Source: Actinomyces sp.
GTDB taxonomy: Bacteria > Actinomycetota > Acidimicrobiia > Acidimicrobiales > Aldehydirespiratoraceae
NCBI GenBank assembly: GCA_003697065.1
Contig: RFFY01000479.1
Coordinates: 1-8,299 of the forward strand
Length of the DNA: 8,299 nt
Direction of reading: 5' to 3'
Positions 1-5,447 of this stretch are shown here, piece after piece. Positions within the stretch are counted from its first letter, which is position 1; the number at the start of each line of letters is the position of its first letter. The notes below the pieces were generated by a model. The model was given only the letters and a program-made list of their open reading frames with translations, made no database searches and had not been told where the DNA came from. Position numbers and translations under genes: made by a program.

Positions 1-2
1 AG

Positions 3-911
3 CCCGCAGAGCGGACCCTCGAGCCCTACCGGGGGTACGGGGCCTGGGTCGACGTGTTCGACTACTCGCCGCCCTACGCCGGTGATCCGCCCCCGGTGAC
101 TCCCGGTGTGGTGGCCGAGATGGCCGACGTCGGCGTGCGCACCGTGTTCGTGCAGGCCGCCCGTCTCGACGAGCGTTCGCCTCGGGGCCTCGAGGACCCC
201 TGGCTCCTGGCCGAGTGGCTGGTGCGGGGGCACCGGGCGGGCCTGTCGGTGGTGGGCTGGTACCTGCCCAAGTGGGCCGACGTGGCGGGAGAGGCCGACA
301 CCCGCCGCCTGGCCGCCCTCGCCGACTTCACGGTTCTCGGCGAGCGCTTCGACGGGGTGGCGGTCGACATCGAGTGGACGGCCGACGGGCTCGACCCGCT
401 CGCGCGCGGCGAGCGCCTGGTCGTGGTGTCGGCCCGCCTGCGGGCCCACGTGGGCGACGATCCCCTCGGCGCCATCGTGTTGCCACCGGTGCTGACCGAG
501 GTGGTCAACACCGACTACTGGCCCGAGTTCCCCTGGGACCGTCTGGCCGGTCTCTACGACGTGTGGCTGCCCATGAGCTACTGGTCGTTCCGCTCGGAGC
601 GTTCCGGCTACGGCGACGGCTACGCCTACCACCTCGAGTCGGTCGAGCGGCTCCGGCGCGACCTGGGTGACCCCGCGGCCCCGGTCCACGGGATCGGCGG
701 CATCGGGGGCGTGGACGGGGTGGACGACCCGCCCGACCCGCCCGAGCCCCTGGCCACCCTCGACGAGATCGAGGCCTTCGCCGCCGCCCTGGCCGACTCG
801 GGCTCGGTGGGCGGTTCGATCTACGACTGGCGCACCCTGGAGCCGAGCGTGCGGGCGCGGGTGGCCGAGATGATCGCGGGGGCGGTGCAGGCCACGACGT
901 CGTCGCCGTGA
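3..911 (+). CDS. Glycoside-hydrolase-like TIM-barrel protein, 5' truncated by window edge
   Basis: The frame is open to the first base. The GTG at 54 lies inside conserved sequence (GYGAWVDVFDYSPPYAG), so it is probably an internal valine and the real start, perhaps with a signal peptide, lies upstream of the window. Counting from 54, the pattern is an alternating beta/alpha barrel: FVQAAR (32-37), VVGWYLP (66-72), the acidic strand FDGVAVDIEW (99-108, with D105 and E107 as candidate catalytic or metal-binding acids), AIVLPPV (140-146), YDVWLPMSYWSFR (168-180), VHGIGGIGG (211-219) and GGSIYDWRTL (253-262). This resembles putative glycosyl-hydrolase barrel proteins of uncharacterised substrate found in actinobacteria; the likeness is from memory. 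A Pro/Asp-rich insert (PPDPPEP, about 226-232) interrupts the C-terminal part. The substrate is unknown. The gene converges on the 944-1750 gene with a 32-nt gap. Confidence 0.75.
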   Translation, partial: PAERTLEPYRGYGAWVDVFDYSPPYAGDPPPVTPGVVAEMADVGVRTVFVQAARLDERSPRGLEDPWLLAEWLVRGHRAGLSVVGWYLPKWADVAGEADTRRLAALADFTVLGERFDGVAVDIEWTADGLDPLARGERLVVVSARLRAHVGDDPLGAIVLPPVLTEVVNTDYWPEFPWDRLAGLYDVWLPMSYWSFRSERSGYGDGYAYHLESVERLRRDLGDPAAPVHGIGGIGGVDGVDDPPDPPEPLATLDEIEAFAAALADSGSVGGSIYDWRTLEPSVRARVAEMIAGAVQATTSSP

Positions 912-914
912 CCC

Positions 915-934
915 CGCCCCGCCGGGCCGGGGCG
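915..934. terminator. GC hairpin between convergent genes, candidate bidirectional terminator
   Basis: A perfect 7-bp inverted repeat, CGCCCCG (915-921) and CGGGGCG (928-934), with a 6-nt loop CCGGGC. It begins 4 nt after the stop of the upstream plus-strand gene and ends 9 nt before the stop of the minus-strand gene. There is no T tract on either side, so it would be a GC-only or L-shaped terminator of the kind often proposed in actinobacteria. Position supports the call; the sequence alone does not prove termination. Confidence 0.5.
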
Positions 935-943
935 CCGCCGACG

Positions 944-1750
944 TCACGGAGCGCACCCGAGCACCCGGGCGACCCGGTCGGCGTCGGCCCGATCCAGCAG
1001 GGCGCACAGATCGTGGCGGGCCTCGTCGGGATCGGGCAGGTCGGCGAGGACCCAGCGCGAGAACGCGCCCTCGTCGAGCCAGGCGGCCACCGCCGGCGCC
1101 GGTGAACGCCAGGCCAGCGAGCCGTCGGCCACGAGGCGCCGCACCGCCTCCCAGTCGACCTCGGCGGCGAAGCGGGCCCGCCGTCGCCGGAGGGCCGACG
1201 CCGTGACCGAGCGCCCGGCGGCGAGAGGGTGCAGGGCCGACAGGACCCGCCAGGTGGGTGGTGACCCGCACGGTGCCGCGCACACCGCGGCGAGGCACCG
1301 ATCGAGCCAGGCCAGGTCGACGAGGTCGACGCAGGGGACCGGGGGCGGGGGCGTGGGCGCGCCGAGCGCCCGGCGGGCCATGTCGGTGGCGAGCACGCAG
1401 GCGGTGACGGCGGCGGAGGTGTCGGCGACCGGCCGCCACACGACCCGACCGTCCCGCCCGACCGCCACCGCCGCCGGAGCGGGCCGGGTCACGGCGAGGG
1501 CCACGGCGGTGACCTCCCCGGCGAGCCGGTCGCCGACGAGGGGGGCGTCGTGGGGATGGCCGCTCCAGTTCCCGGTGACCGTCGCGGGCACCGGTCGGAT
1601 CCGTCCGGCACCGTCGAGGGTCGCGAGCGCGGGTACGCCCGTGGCCGCCAGGGCGTCGACGAGGGCGGCGAGTCCGTCGCCGGCGGGTGGGAGCGACGGT
1701 GGGGCACCGACGGCGGCGTGGGGTCGGGTGTGGTGGGGGTCGCTGGACAC
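944..1750 (-). CDS. Hypothetical protein, 268 aa, unrecognised
   Basis: I do not recognise this family. The chosen start is the GTG at 1750-1748 because a strong GGAGG (1760-1756) sits 5 nt upstream. The frame stays open to 1843, but that extra N-terminal stretch is Pro/Arg-rich and has no such site. The product has a His/Pro/Ala-rich N-terminus (1-25), then an alpha/beta part with possible strands PALATLDGAGRIRPVPATV (40-58) and AAVAVGRDGRVVWRPV (93-108). A Pro-rich hinge APTPPPPVPC (131-140) follows, then a helical C-terminal half with several cysteines (C140, C152, C157, C161), RRRRARFAAEVDW (188-200) and an acidic tail helix. No signal peptide or membrane segment is seen. The four cysteines could hint at metal binding, but spacing is irregular. 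The gene is divergent from the methyltransferase operon. It could be a conserved lineage-specific protein; no function is assigned. Confidence 0.7.
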   Translation of the reverse strand: MSSDPHHTRPHAAVGAPPSLPPAGDGLAALVDALAATGVPALATLDGAGRIRPVPATVTGNWSGHPHDAPLVGDRLAGEVTAVALAVTRPAPAAVAVGRDGRVVWRPVADTSAAVTACVLATDMARRALGAPTPPPPVPCVDLVDLAWLDRCLAAVCAAPCGSPPTWRVLSALHPLAAGRSVTASALRRRRARFAAEVDWEAVRRLVADGSLAWRSPAPAVAAWLDEGAFSRWVLADLPDPDEARHDLCALLDRADADRVARVLGCAP

Positions 1751-1820
1751 CGGAGCCTCCGGGTACTCGCCAGGGGAGGCGGGCCCCGGCCCGCGAGGCC
1801 GTCGTGACGACGGGAACCCG

Positions 1821-1826
1821 ACCCTA
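1821..1826 (-). promoter_or_regulatory. Candidate -10 element (TAGGGT) for the 944-1750 gene
   Basis: On the minus strand TAGGGT reads from 1826 to 1821 and fits the actinobacterial TANNNT -10 consensus. It is identical to the box in front of the HIT gene at 5442-5447. Transcription from about 1814 would give a leader of roughly 64 nt ending in the GGAGG site at 1760-1756. No convincing -35 is visible. It is the only TANNNT-like hexamer I noticed in a suitable place for this gene. Confidence 0.35.
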
Positions 1827-1830
1827 ACGA

Positions 1831-1910
1831 GGGGGTGTGTCACCCAGCGCCCGGCCCCGGGGCGTGGGGTGGGCCGTCCCGGCGGCGCCCCGGGGGCCCG
1901 GGGGTGTCAC
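1831..1910. repeat. GC-rich divergent intergenic block with two GGGGGTGT..CAC elements
   Basis: The stretch 1751-1988 lies between two divergent genes and codes for nothing I can support apart from short leader frames. Inside it, GGGGGTGTGTCAC (1831-1843) and GGGGGTGTCAC (1900-1910) are near-identical direct repeats that differ by a GT insertion; each ends in GTGTCAC, an imperfect palindrome (GTG-T-CAC). Between them are very GC-rich self-complementary segments, including the perfect 10-bp palindrome GCCCCGGGGC (1854-1863). The repeats could be operator half-sites for a regulator of one or both genes. In such a biased sequence, chance repeats of this length are also possible. Confidence 0.3.
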
Positions 1911-1920
1911 AGGCCGTCTC

Positions 1921-1926
1921 TAGCAT
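1921..1926 (+). promoter_or_regulatory. Candidate -10 element (TAGCAT) for the methyltransferase operon
   Basis: TAGCAT matches the TANNNT -10 pattern and lies 7 nt before a GTG at 1934, the spacing typical of actinobacterial promoters whose transcript starts at or next to a start codon. Transcription from about 1933 would give a leader of about 41 nt to the first ATG and contain the GAGGAG ribosome binding site. TAGGAT at 1952-1957 is a second candidate, but it would start the transcript at about 1964, within the ribosome binding site. No clear -35 is visible. Confidence 0.4.
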
Positions 1927-1933
1927 CGGCGCC

Positions 1934-1954
1934 GTGCCGGCCGGCGGCACCTAG
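1934..1954 (+). CDS. Possible leaderless micro-reading-frame, 6 codons
   Basis: A GTG placed 7 nt after the TAGCAT box opens MPAGGT and stops at TAG (1952-1954), 20 nt before the first ATG of the methyltransferase leader. If transcription starts at 1933-1934, ribosomes could begin here without a ribosome binding site, as on other leaderless actinobacterial transcripts. The peptide has no recognisable character. It is reported because its geometry matches the two leaderless genes further down the window; it may be coincidence. Confidence 0.2.
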   Translation: MPAGGT

Positions 1955-1960
1955 GATCCC

Positions 1961-1966
1961 GAGGAG
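1961..1966 (+). promoter_or_regulatory. Ribosome binding site GAGGAG aimed at the out-of-frame ATG
   Basis: GAGGAG lies 8 nt before the ATG at 1975, an ideal distance, but 22 nt before the in-frame ATG at 1989. The strongest initiation signal therefore feeds a five-codon frame, not the methyltransferase directly. This matters for deciding how the methyltransferase is translated. Confidence 0.6.
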
Positions 1967-1974
1967 CACCACCC

Positions 1975-1992
1975 ATGAGCGTCACGTCATGA
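1975..1992 (+). CDS. Five-codon leader frame overlapping the methyltransferase start
   Basis: ATG at 1975 encodes MSVTS and ends at TGA 1990-1992. The stop overlaps the methyltransferase ATG (1989-1991) in an ATGA arrangement, the classic geometry for stop-and-restart translational coupling. The peptide is the same as the first five residues of the methyltransferase because both arise from the 14-bp duplication. A ribosome using the well-placed GAGGAG would terminate exactly on the real start codon and could reinitiate. Confidence 0.35.
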   Translation: MSVTS

Positions 1993-2002
1993 GCGTCACG
2001 TC
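1975..2002 (+). repeat. Perfect 14-bp tandem duplication containing the start codon
   Basis: The 14-mer ATGAGCGTCACGTC occurs twice head to tail, at 1975-1988 and 1989-2002, with no mismatch. Since 14 is not a multiple of three, the two ATGs are in different frames; only the second is in frame with the methyltransferase. Removing one copy would leave a single ATG 8 nt behind GAGGAG and directly in frame. The simplest reading is that the ancestral start had one copy and slippage or duplication created the second. An assembly error is also possible. Confidence 0.85.
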
Positions 2003-3701
2003 CACCGCGGCCAGCGGGGCGACGAACGCCCTCTCGACCCCGACGACCGACCAGACTCCCGACCCGACCAAGCGGCGCCGTGCGGCGATCACCCGAAGGA
2101 GAAGCGTGGCCGAACCGGCGCCCCGACCCACACCCGGCACCTCGCCGGCGCCGGCCGCGCCCGTGACCCCCGGTCGTCGCCGCTCGCCGCGGCGGGCCAC
2201 CGTGACCTCGGCCTTCGGTGCCGGCCGGCGCGAGGGCCACGACGCGTCCGCCTTCTACGCCCGTTTCGCTCCGCCGGTGCTCTCCGACGACGACGCCGTG
2301 GCGGGCCCGGTCCCCCTCGCCGAACGGTGCCTGCACGGCGACGCCCGCGACATGCACCACCTCCCCGACGCCAGCGTCGCTTTGGTGGTCACCTCGCCGC
2401 CCTACTTCGTGGGCAAGGAGTACGAAGACGAGGTCCTGCGAGCCGCCTCCGGCGAGGCTCTGGGGCGGGTGCCGGGCACCTACGGCGAGTACCTCGAGCT
2501 CCTCTGGGAGGTCTTCGCCGAGTGCCGCCGCGTGCTCGAGCCCGGTGGGCGTATCGCCGTCAACGTGGCCAACCTGGGGCGCAAGCCCTACCGGAGCCTC
2601 GCCGCCGACGTGGTCGGCATCCTGTCGGATCTGGGCCTGCTCCTGCGGGGCGAGATCATCTGGCAGAAGGGGCGCTCGTCGAGCGGGTCGTGCGCGTGGG
2701 GGTCCTTCCGCAGTCCCGCCAACCCGGTCCTGCGCGACGTGACCGAGCGCGTGGTCGTCGCCTCCAAGGGGCGCTTCGACCGCGCCGTCGGGACGGCCGA
2801 ACGGCGGCGCCGCGGCCTGCCCCACCGGGCGAGCCTCACCAACGACGAGTTCGTCGACGCCACCCGCGACGTGTGGGAGATCGATCCCGAGAGTGCCCGC
2901 AGGGTCGGCCACCCGGCTCCCTTCCCCGTCGAGCTGCCCCTGCGCCTCATCGACCTCTACACCTACGTGGGCGACCTGGTGTGCGACCCCTTCATGGGCT
3001 CGGGCACGACCCTGGCTGCCGCCCGACGTGCCGGTCGGGCCTGGGTCGGCTACGACCTCGACGCCGACTACGTCGACCTCGCCCGGCGCCGCGTGGCGGC
3101 CACACCCCTGCGCCCCGGGCTCGACCCCGCCGAGCTGGCGGCCTTCGCCATCGAGACGCCGGCGGCCCCCGCCGGCACCGAACCGGCGCCCCCGAGCGAG
3201 GTCGCCGACGACTTCGTGATGGCGGCCACCGCCCGCGCCCGCAAGGCCGCCGACCTCGTCGACGAGGCCCTCGCCGAGGCCGGCTTCGTCCCCGACGACG
3301 CACCGGTGCGCCTCGCCCGGCTGGGGCTCACCGTCGACGCCCGCGTCCGTGGGCGTGACGGCACCCCGTGGGTCGTGGTGGTGGCGGGGGGCTTCACCAC
3401 CGTTCGTCCCGGCCTGCAGCGCGGCGACGCCGTGTGGCGGGTCCTGGCCCAGGCCCACCTGGTCGCCGCCGCCCGGGCCGCCGGTGAACTCGATCCCGCC
3501 ACCCGCCTGCTCGTGTGCACCTCGGCGCTGCCCCGACGCGGCAGCGAGCTCGACCGGGCCCTGCGGGCCGCCGGGCCGGCTTCGGTCACCGACGTGATCC
3601 GGATCCTCGATCCCGCCGACCGGGGGCGTCTCGCCCGTCTCGCCGCCGGCGAGGCTCCCCTCGAGGGTTTCTGGGCGCCCGGCGACCTCGTCGACCCCTG
3701 A
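1989..3701 (+). CDS. DNA adenine-N6/cytosine-N4 methyltransferase (class beta) with C-terminal extension
   Basis: A 570-residue enzyme expected to transfer a methyl group from S-adenosylmethionine to an exocyclic amino group in DNA. Residues 1-75 are a basic, Ser/Thr/Pro-rich, probably disordered tail, and SAFGAGRREGHDASAFYARF (74-93) follows. The catalytic motif IV is TSPPYF (135-140), the TSPPY form usual in N4-cytosine enzymes but not exclusive to them. LEPGGRIAVNVANLG (183-197) is a core strand, and the SAM-binding motif I is DPFMGSGT (333-340) followed by GYDLD (354-358). Motif IV before motif I marks class beta. Residues about 405-570 form an additional domain with VVVVAGGFTTVRPGLQRGD (462-480), discussed in the findings. 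Start: ATG 1989 is chosen because third positions stay about 90% G/C from here. GTG 2106 with AAGGAG is the alternative and would give 531 residues. The gene heads an operon with the 3719-4750 gene. Confidence 0.9.
   Translation: MSVTSTAASGATNALSTPTTDQTPDPTKRRRAAITRRRSVAEPAPRPTPGTSPAPAAPVTPGRRRSPRRATVTSAFGAGRREGHDASAFYARFAPPVLSDDDAVAGPVPLAERCLHGDARDMHHLPDASVALVVTSPPYFVGKEYEDEVLRAASGEALGRVPGTYGEYLELLWEVFAECRRVLEPGGRIAVNVANLGRKPYRSLAADVVGILSDLGLLLRGEIIWQKGRSSSGSCAWGSFRSPANPVLRDVTERVVVASKGRFDRAVGTAERRRRGLPHRASLTNDEFVDATRDVWEIDPESARRVGHPAPFPVELPLRLIDLYTYVGDLVCDPFMGSGTTLAAARRAGRAWVGYDLDADYVDLARRRVAATPLRPGLDPAELAAFAIETPAAPAGTEPAPPSEVADDFVMAATARARKAADLVDEALAEAGFVPDDAPVRLARLGLTVDARVRGRDGTPWVVVVAGGFTTVRPGLQRGDAVWRVLAQAHLVAAARAAGELDPATRLLVCTSALPRRGSELDRALRAAGPASVTDVIRILDPADRGRLARLAAGEAPLEGFWAPGDLVDP
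2096..2101 (+). promoter_or_regulatory. AAGGAG site before alternative start GTG 2106
   Basis: AAGGAG lies 4 nt before an in-frame GTG at 2106, which would start the methyltransferase at residue 40 (MAEPAPRPT). The spacing is a little short. It is the only good ribosome binding site that directly serves an in-frame start, so a shorter methyltransferase form is possible. The rare-looking CGA-AGG-AGA arginine run that creates it sits within otherwise G/C-ending codons. Confidence 0.4.
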
Positions 3702-3718
3702 GCGGAGAGCTCGCCGCC

Positions 3719-4750
3719 GTGCCCGCCCTGCGCACCGAGGTCACCGAGATCGTCACCGGCTTGGCCATGCTGGGCTTCCCCAGCCTGGAGCGGGCGCTGG
3801 CGGTCCGACCCGACTGGATGCGCAACGTGGGTGCCGACGAGTTCGACCGCCTCGAGCGGTGCCACGCCGAGGGCCGCTACGCCGTCGAGTTCGCCACCGC
3901 CTGGGCCAACGGGCGGCGCTTCCTCGCCTCGCCCGACGCCCTCCGGGGCCGGGTCCCGGACCGGGTCGAGTGGAAGGGCCCCCATCGGCCGCCGGGCTAC
4001 GAGCAGCTGCCCGCCGACCTACGCGTCGACCACGTCTACCTCGTCAGCTGCAAGTACGGCTCGGAGGTGCTCGCCAACGCCGGGCCCAGCCACCTCTTCG
4101 ACCGCCGCCTGGCGGAACGGCGCGTCGACCGCACCGACTGGTACCTCCAGGTGGCCCCCGAGGCGTACCAGGAGCTCTACCGTGCCTGTCTCGACCACCT
4201 GGCCGAGACCGGGGCGGCGTTGGACACCGACGCCGGGCCCTGGCCCCGCCACGTGGGCGACCTGACCCCACGTCACCGGGCGGTCCTCAAGGCGGCGTTC
4301 CGGCGGCGCTGGCCACCGGCGGTCGCCGAGGTCTACCAGGGCTTCGCCTGGGCGGTGGCGGCAGCCTCGGCGGACCACTGGCGTCGTCGCCTGTCGACCC
4401 CGGCGCGGCGCGAGGAGATGCTGTGGCGGCTCCTGCGCCTAGAGGCCGCCCCCTACTTCGTGCTGGGGGCCGCCGTCGACGCCAGCCCCCTGCACTACCG
4501 CACCGCCACCCCCTGGGACTTCCGCGAGCGCCACCGGGTCAGAGCCTTCGACGTCTGGCCCGACCCCGTCGGCCAGCCCCTCGTGCGCTGGCGGGCCGAG
4601 GTCGACGACCGCGAACGCGGTGAGGCCCGCACCACCGAGGGCCACGTCGAGATCCGCTGGAGCCACGGCCGCTTCGCCGGGGTCCCCGAGGCCAAGGTCT
4701 ACCTCGACACCCCCCACCACGAGGTGGCCGGTTACGAGCCGATCACCTGA
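3719..4750 (+). CDS. Methyltransferase partner, possible PD-(D/E)XK-type restriction protein
   Basis: A 343-residue soluble protein with no signal peptide or membrane segment. It starts at GTG 3719 with GGAGAG (3704-3709) 9 nt upstream, 17 nt after the methyltransferase stop, so the two are very probably co-transcribed. An N-terminal helical part (1-60) is followed by RVEWKG (82-87) and RVDHVYLVSCKYGSEVL (102-118), then NAGPSHLFD (120-128). D104 in a strand followed by S110-C111-K112 recalls the D...(D/E)xK core of restriction nucleases, where ECK is common, but here the acidic residue is serine. The middle (150-245) is helical, with WYLQVAPEAYQELYRACLD (141-159). The C-terminus is beta-rich with RAFDVW (275-280), VEIRWSHGRF (310-319) and PEAKVYLDTPHHEVAGYEP (323-341). 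The family is not one I can name. A restriction or methyltransferase-accessory role is inferred from context and the SCK strand. Confidence 0.75.
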   Translation: MPALRTEVTEIVTGLAMLGFPSLERALAVRPDWMRNVGADEFDRLERCHAEGRYAVEFATAWANGRRFLASPDALRGRVPDRVEWKGPHRPPGYEQLPADLRVDHVYLVSCKYGSEVLANAGPSHLFDRRLAERRVDRTDWYLQVAPEAYQELYRACLDHLAETGAALDTDAGPWPRHVGDLTPRHRAVLKAAFRRRWPPAVAEVYQGFAWAVAAASADHWRRRLSTPARREEMLWRLLRLEAAPYFVLGAAVDASPLHYRTATPWDFRERHRVRAFDVWPDPVGQPLVRWRAEVDDRERGEARTTEGHVEIRWSHGRFAGVPEAKVYLDTPHHEVAGYEPIT

Positions 4751-4766
4751 GGTCCGGCGGGTCAGG
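4746..4766. terminator. Weak hairpin spanning the two facing stop codons
   Basis: CCTGA (4746-4750) and TCAGG (4762-4766) can pair around an 11-nt loop, giving a 5-bp stem that contains the TGA of the methyltransferase operon and the TGA of the minus-strand exonuclease. The gap between the two genes is only 11 nt. Much of the complementarity comes from the two stop codons facing each other, so support for a real terminator is weak. Confidence 0.2.
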
Positions 4767-5379
4767 GGTCGACGGCGCGCACGGCGGTGGCGGGCCGGCG
4801 CAGAGCCAGGGCCCGGGCGAGGCGGGCGTCGGAGAGCACGTACTCGGCCCGCTCCGCGGGCGACAGCTCGTGGATGGCCCCGCGATCGACCTCGACGGGC
4901 GGGAGGCCGACGAGACGGGCGATGGCCTTGAGCCCGCAGGCCAGCCCCAGCGACGCCCCCACGTCGGCACGGAAGAGCTGGTAGGCGTCGAGATGGCGGT
5001 GCCCGTACCAGCGGGCCCGGTAGGGCCAGCGGTGTCCGGCCAGAGGGGCGCGACGGCCGGCAAGTCGGGGATCGGGCCGCAGGACGAGACCGAGGCGGAC
5101 GCTCAGGTGGCGGGCCCGGTCGGCGATGAAGGGCAGGTCGAAGCCGGCACCGTTCCAGGTCACGAGAACCCCCGGCTCGAGGGTGGCGAGGTGGTCGTCG
5201 AGGCGGCGCAGGAGGACGGCCTCGTCGGGGTCGTCGAAGACCCGGTCGACGCGGGGCTCGGCGGGGCTGTCGGGCGCCGAGGAGGCGACCGCCACGGCCA
5301 CGATGGCCGAACGGCGGGGATCGAGCCCGTCGACGCTCGTGTCGGTCTCGATGTCGAGACCGTAGAAGACGGGGGCCAT
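4762..5379 (-). CDS. DEDDy 3'-5' exonuclease (RNase H-like fold)
   Basis: A 205-residue single-domain exonuclease expected to remove nucleotides from DNA or RNA 3' ends with two metal ions. All motifs are visible: Exo I FYGLDIETD (5-13) with D9 and E11; Exo II VTWNGAGFDLPFIADRA (73-89) with N76 and D81; HLDAYQLF (129-136); and Exo III Y180-VLS-D184, the Y-x3-D spacing that defines the DEDDy group also found in family-B polymerase proofreading domains. No polymerase or helicase domain is attached, so it resembles predicted stand-alone ribonuclease-H-like exonucleases. The start is ATG 5379: the fold begins immediately there, and a TACGGT box lies 6 nt upstream on the same strand. It faces the methyltransferase operon tail to tail and is divergent from the HIT gene. 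Substrate and pathway are unknown. Confidence 0.85.
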   Translation of the reverse strand: MAPVFYGLDIETDTSVDGLDPRRSAIVAVAVASSAPDSPAEPRVDRVFDDPDEAVLLRRLDDHLATLEPGVLVTWNGAGFDLPFIADRARHLSVRLGLVLRPDPRLAGRRAPLAGHRWPYRARWYGHRHLDAYQLFRADVGASLGLACGLKAIARLVGLPPVEVDRGAIHELSPAERAEYVLSDARLARALALRRPATAVRAVDP

Positions 5380-5385
5380 GACCTC

Positions 5386-5391
5386 ACCGTA
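5386..5391 (-). promoter_or_regulatory. -10 element (TACGGT) for a leaderless exonuclease transcript
   Basis: On the minus strand TACGGT reads 5391 to 5386 and is followed by 6 nt and the ATG at 5379. This is the geometry of leaderless actinobacterial transcripts, in which the TANNNT box sits about 7 nt before the start codon. GGTGAGG overlaps the same stretch and could serve as a poor ribosome binding site at only 2 nt spacing, so leaderless translation is the better explanation. Confidence 0.45.
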
Positions 5392-5441
5392 GGAGCCCCC
5401 TGTGACGCGCGCGCGGACCGGTCCCGGGCCGTGACCGCCAC

Positions 5442-5447
5442 TAGGGT
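5442..5447 (+). promoter_or_regulatory. -10 element (TAGGGT) for a leaderless HIT transcript
   Basis: TAGGGT is followed by 7 nt and the GTG start at 5455. No purine-rich ribosome binding site exists in the 20 nt before the start. The HIT protein fold begins within four residues of this GTG, so the start is secure and a leaderless transcript is the natural reading. No clear -35 is visible. Only about 50 bp separate this box from the divergent exonuclease box. Confidence 0.5.

Noticed and set aside
1203..1988. Upstream in-frame extension of the methyltransferase reading frame to 1203
   Set aside because: This stretch runs antisense through the 944-1750 gene, translates to low-complexity Arg/Gly/Thr/Ala sequence, and contains the divergent promoter region. 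The 1989 start is far better supported.
1920..3458. Long minus-strand open frame of 512 codons opposite the methyltransferase
   Set aside because: It is a mirror of a strongly coding, GC-rich gene; its product is Gly/Arg/Val/His-rich with no motifs, while the plus strand carries complete methyltransferase motifs.
3068..3985. Minus-strand open frame across the methyltransferase/partner junction
   Set aside because: Arg/Ser/Ala-rich, no motifs, antisense to two well-supported genes; typical GC-driven shadow.
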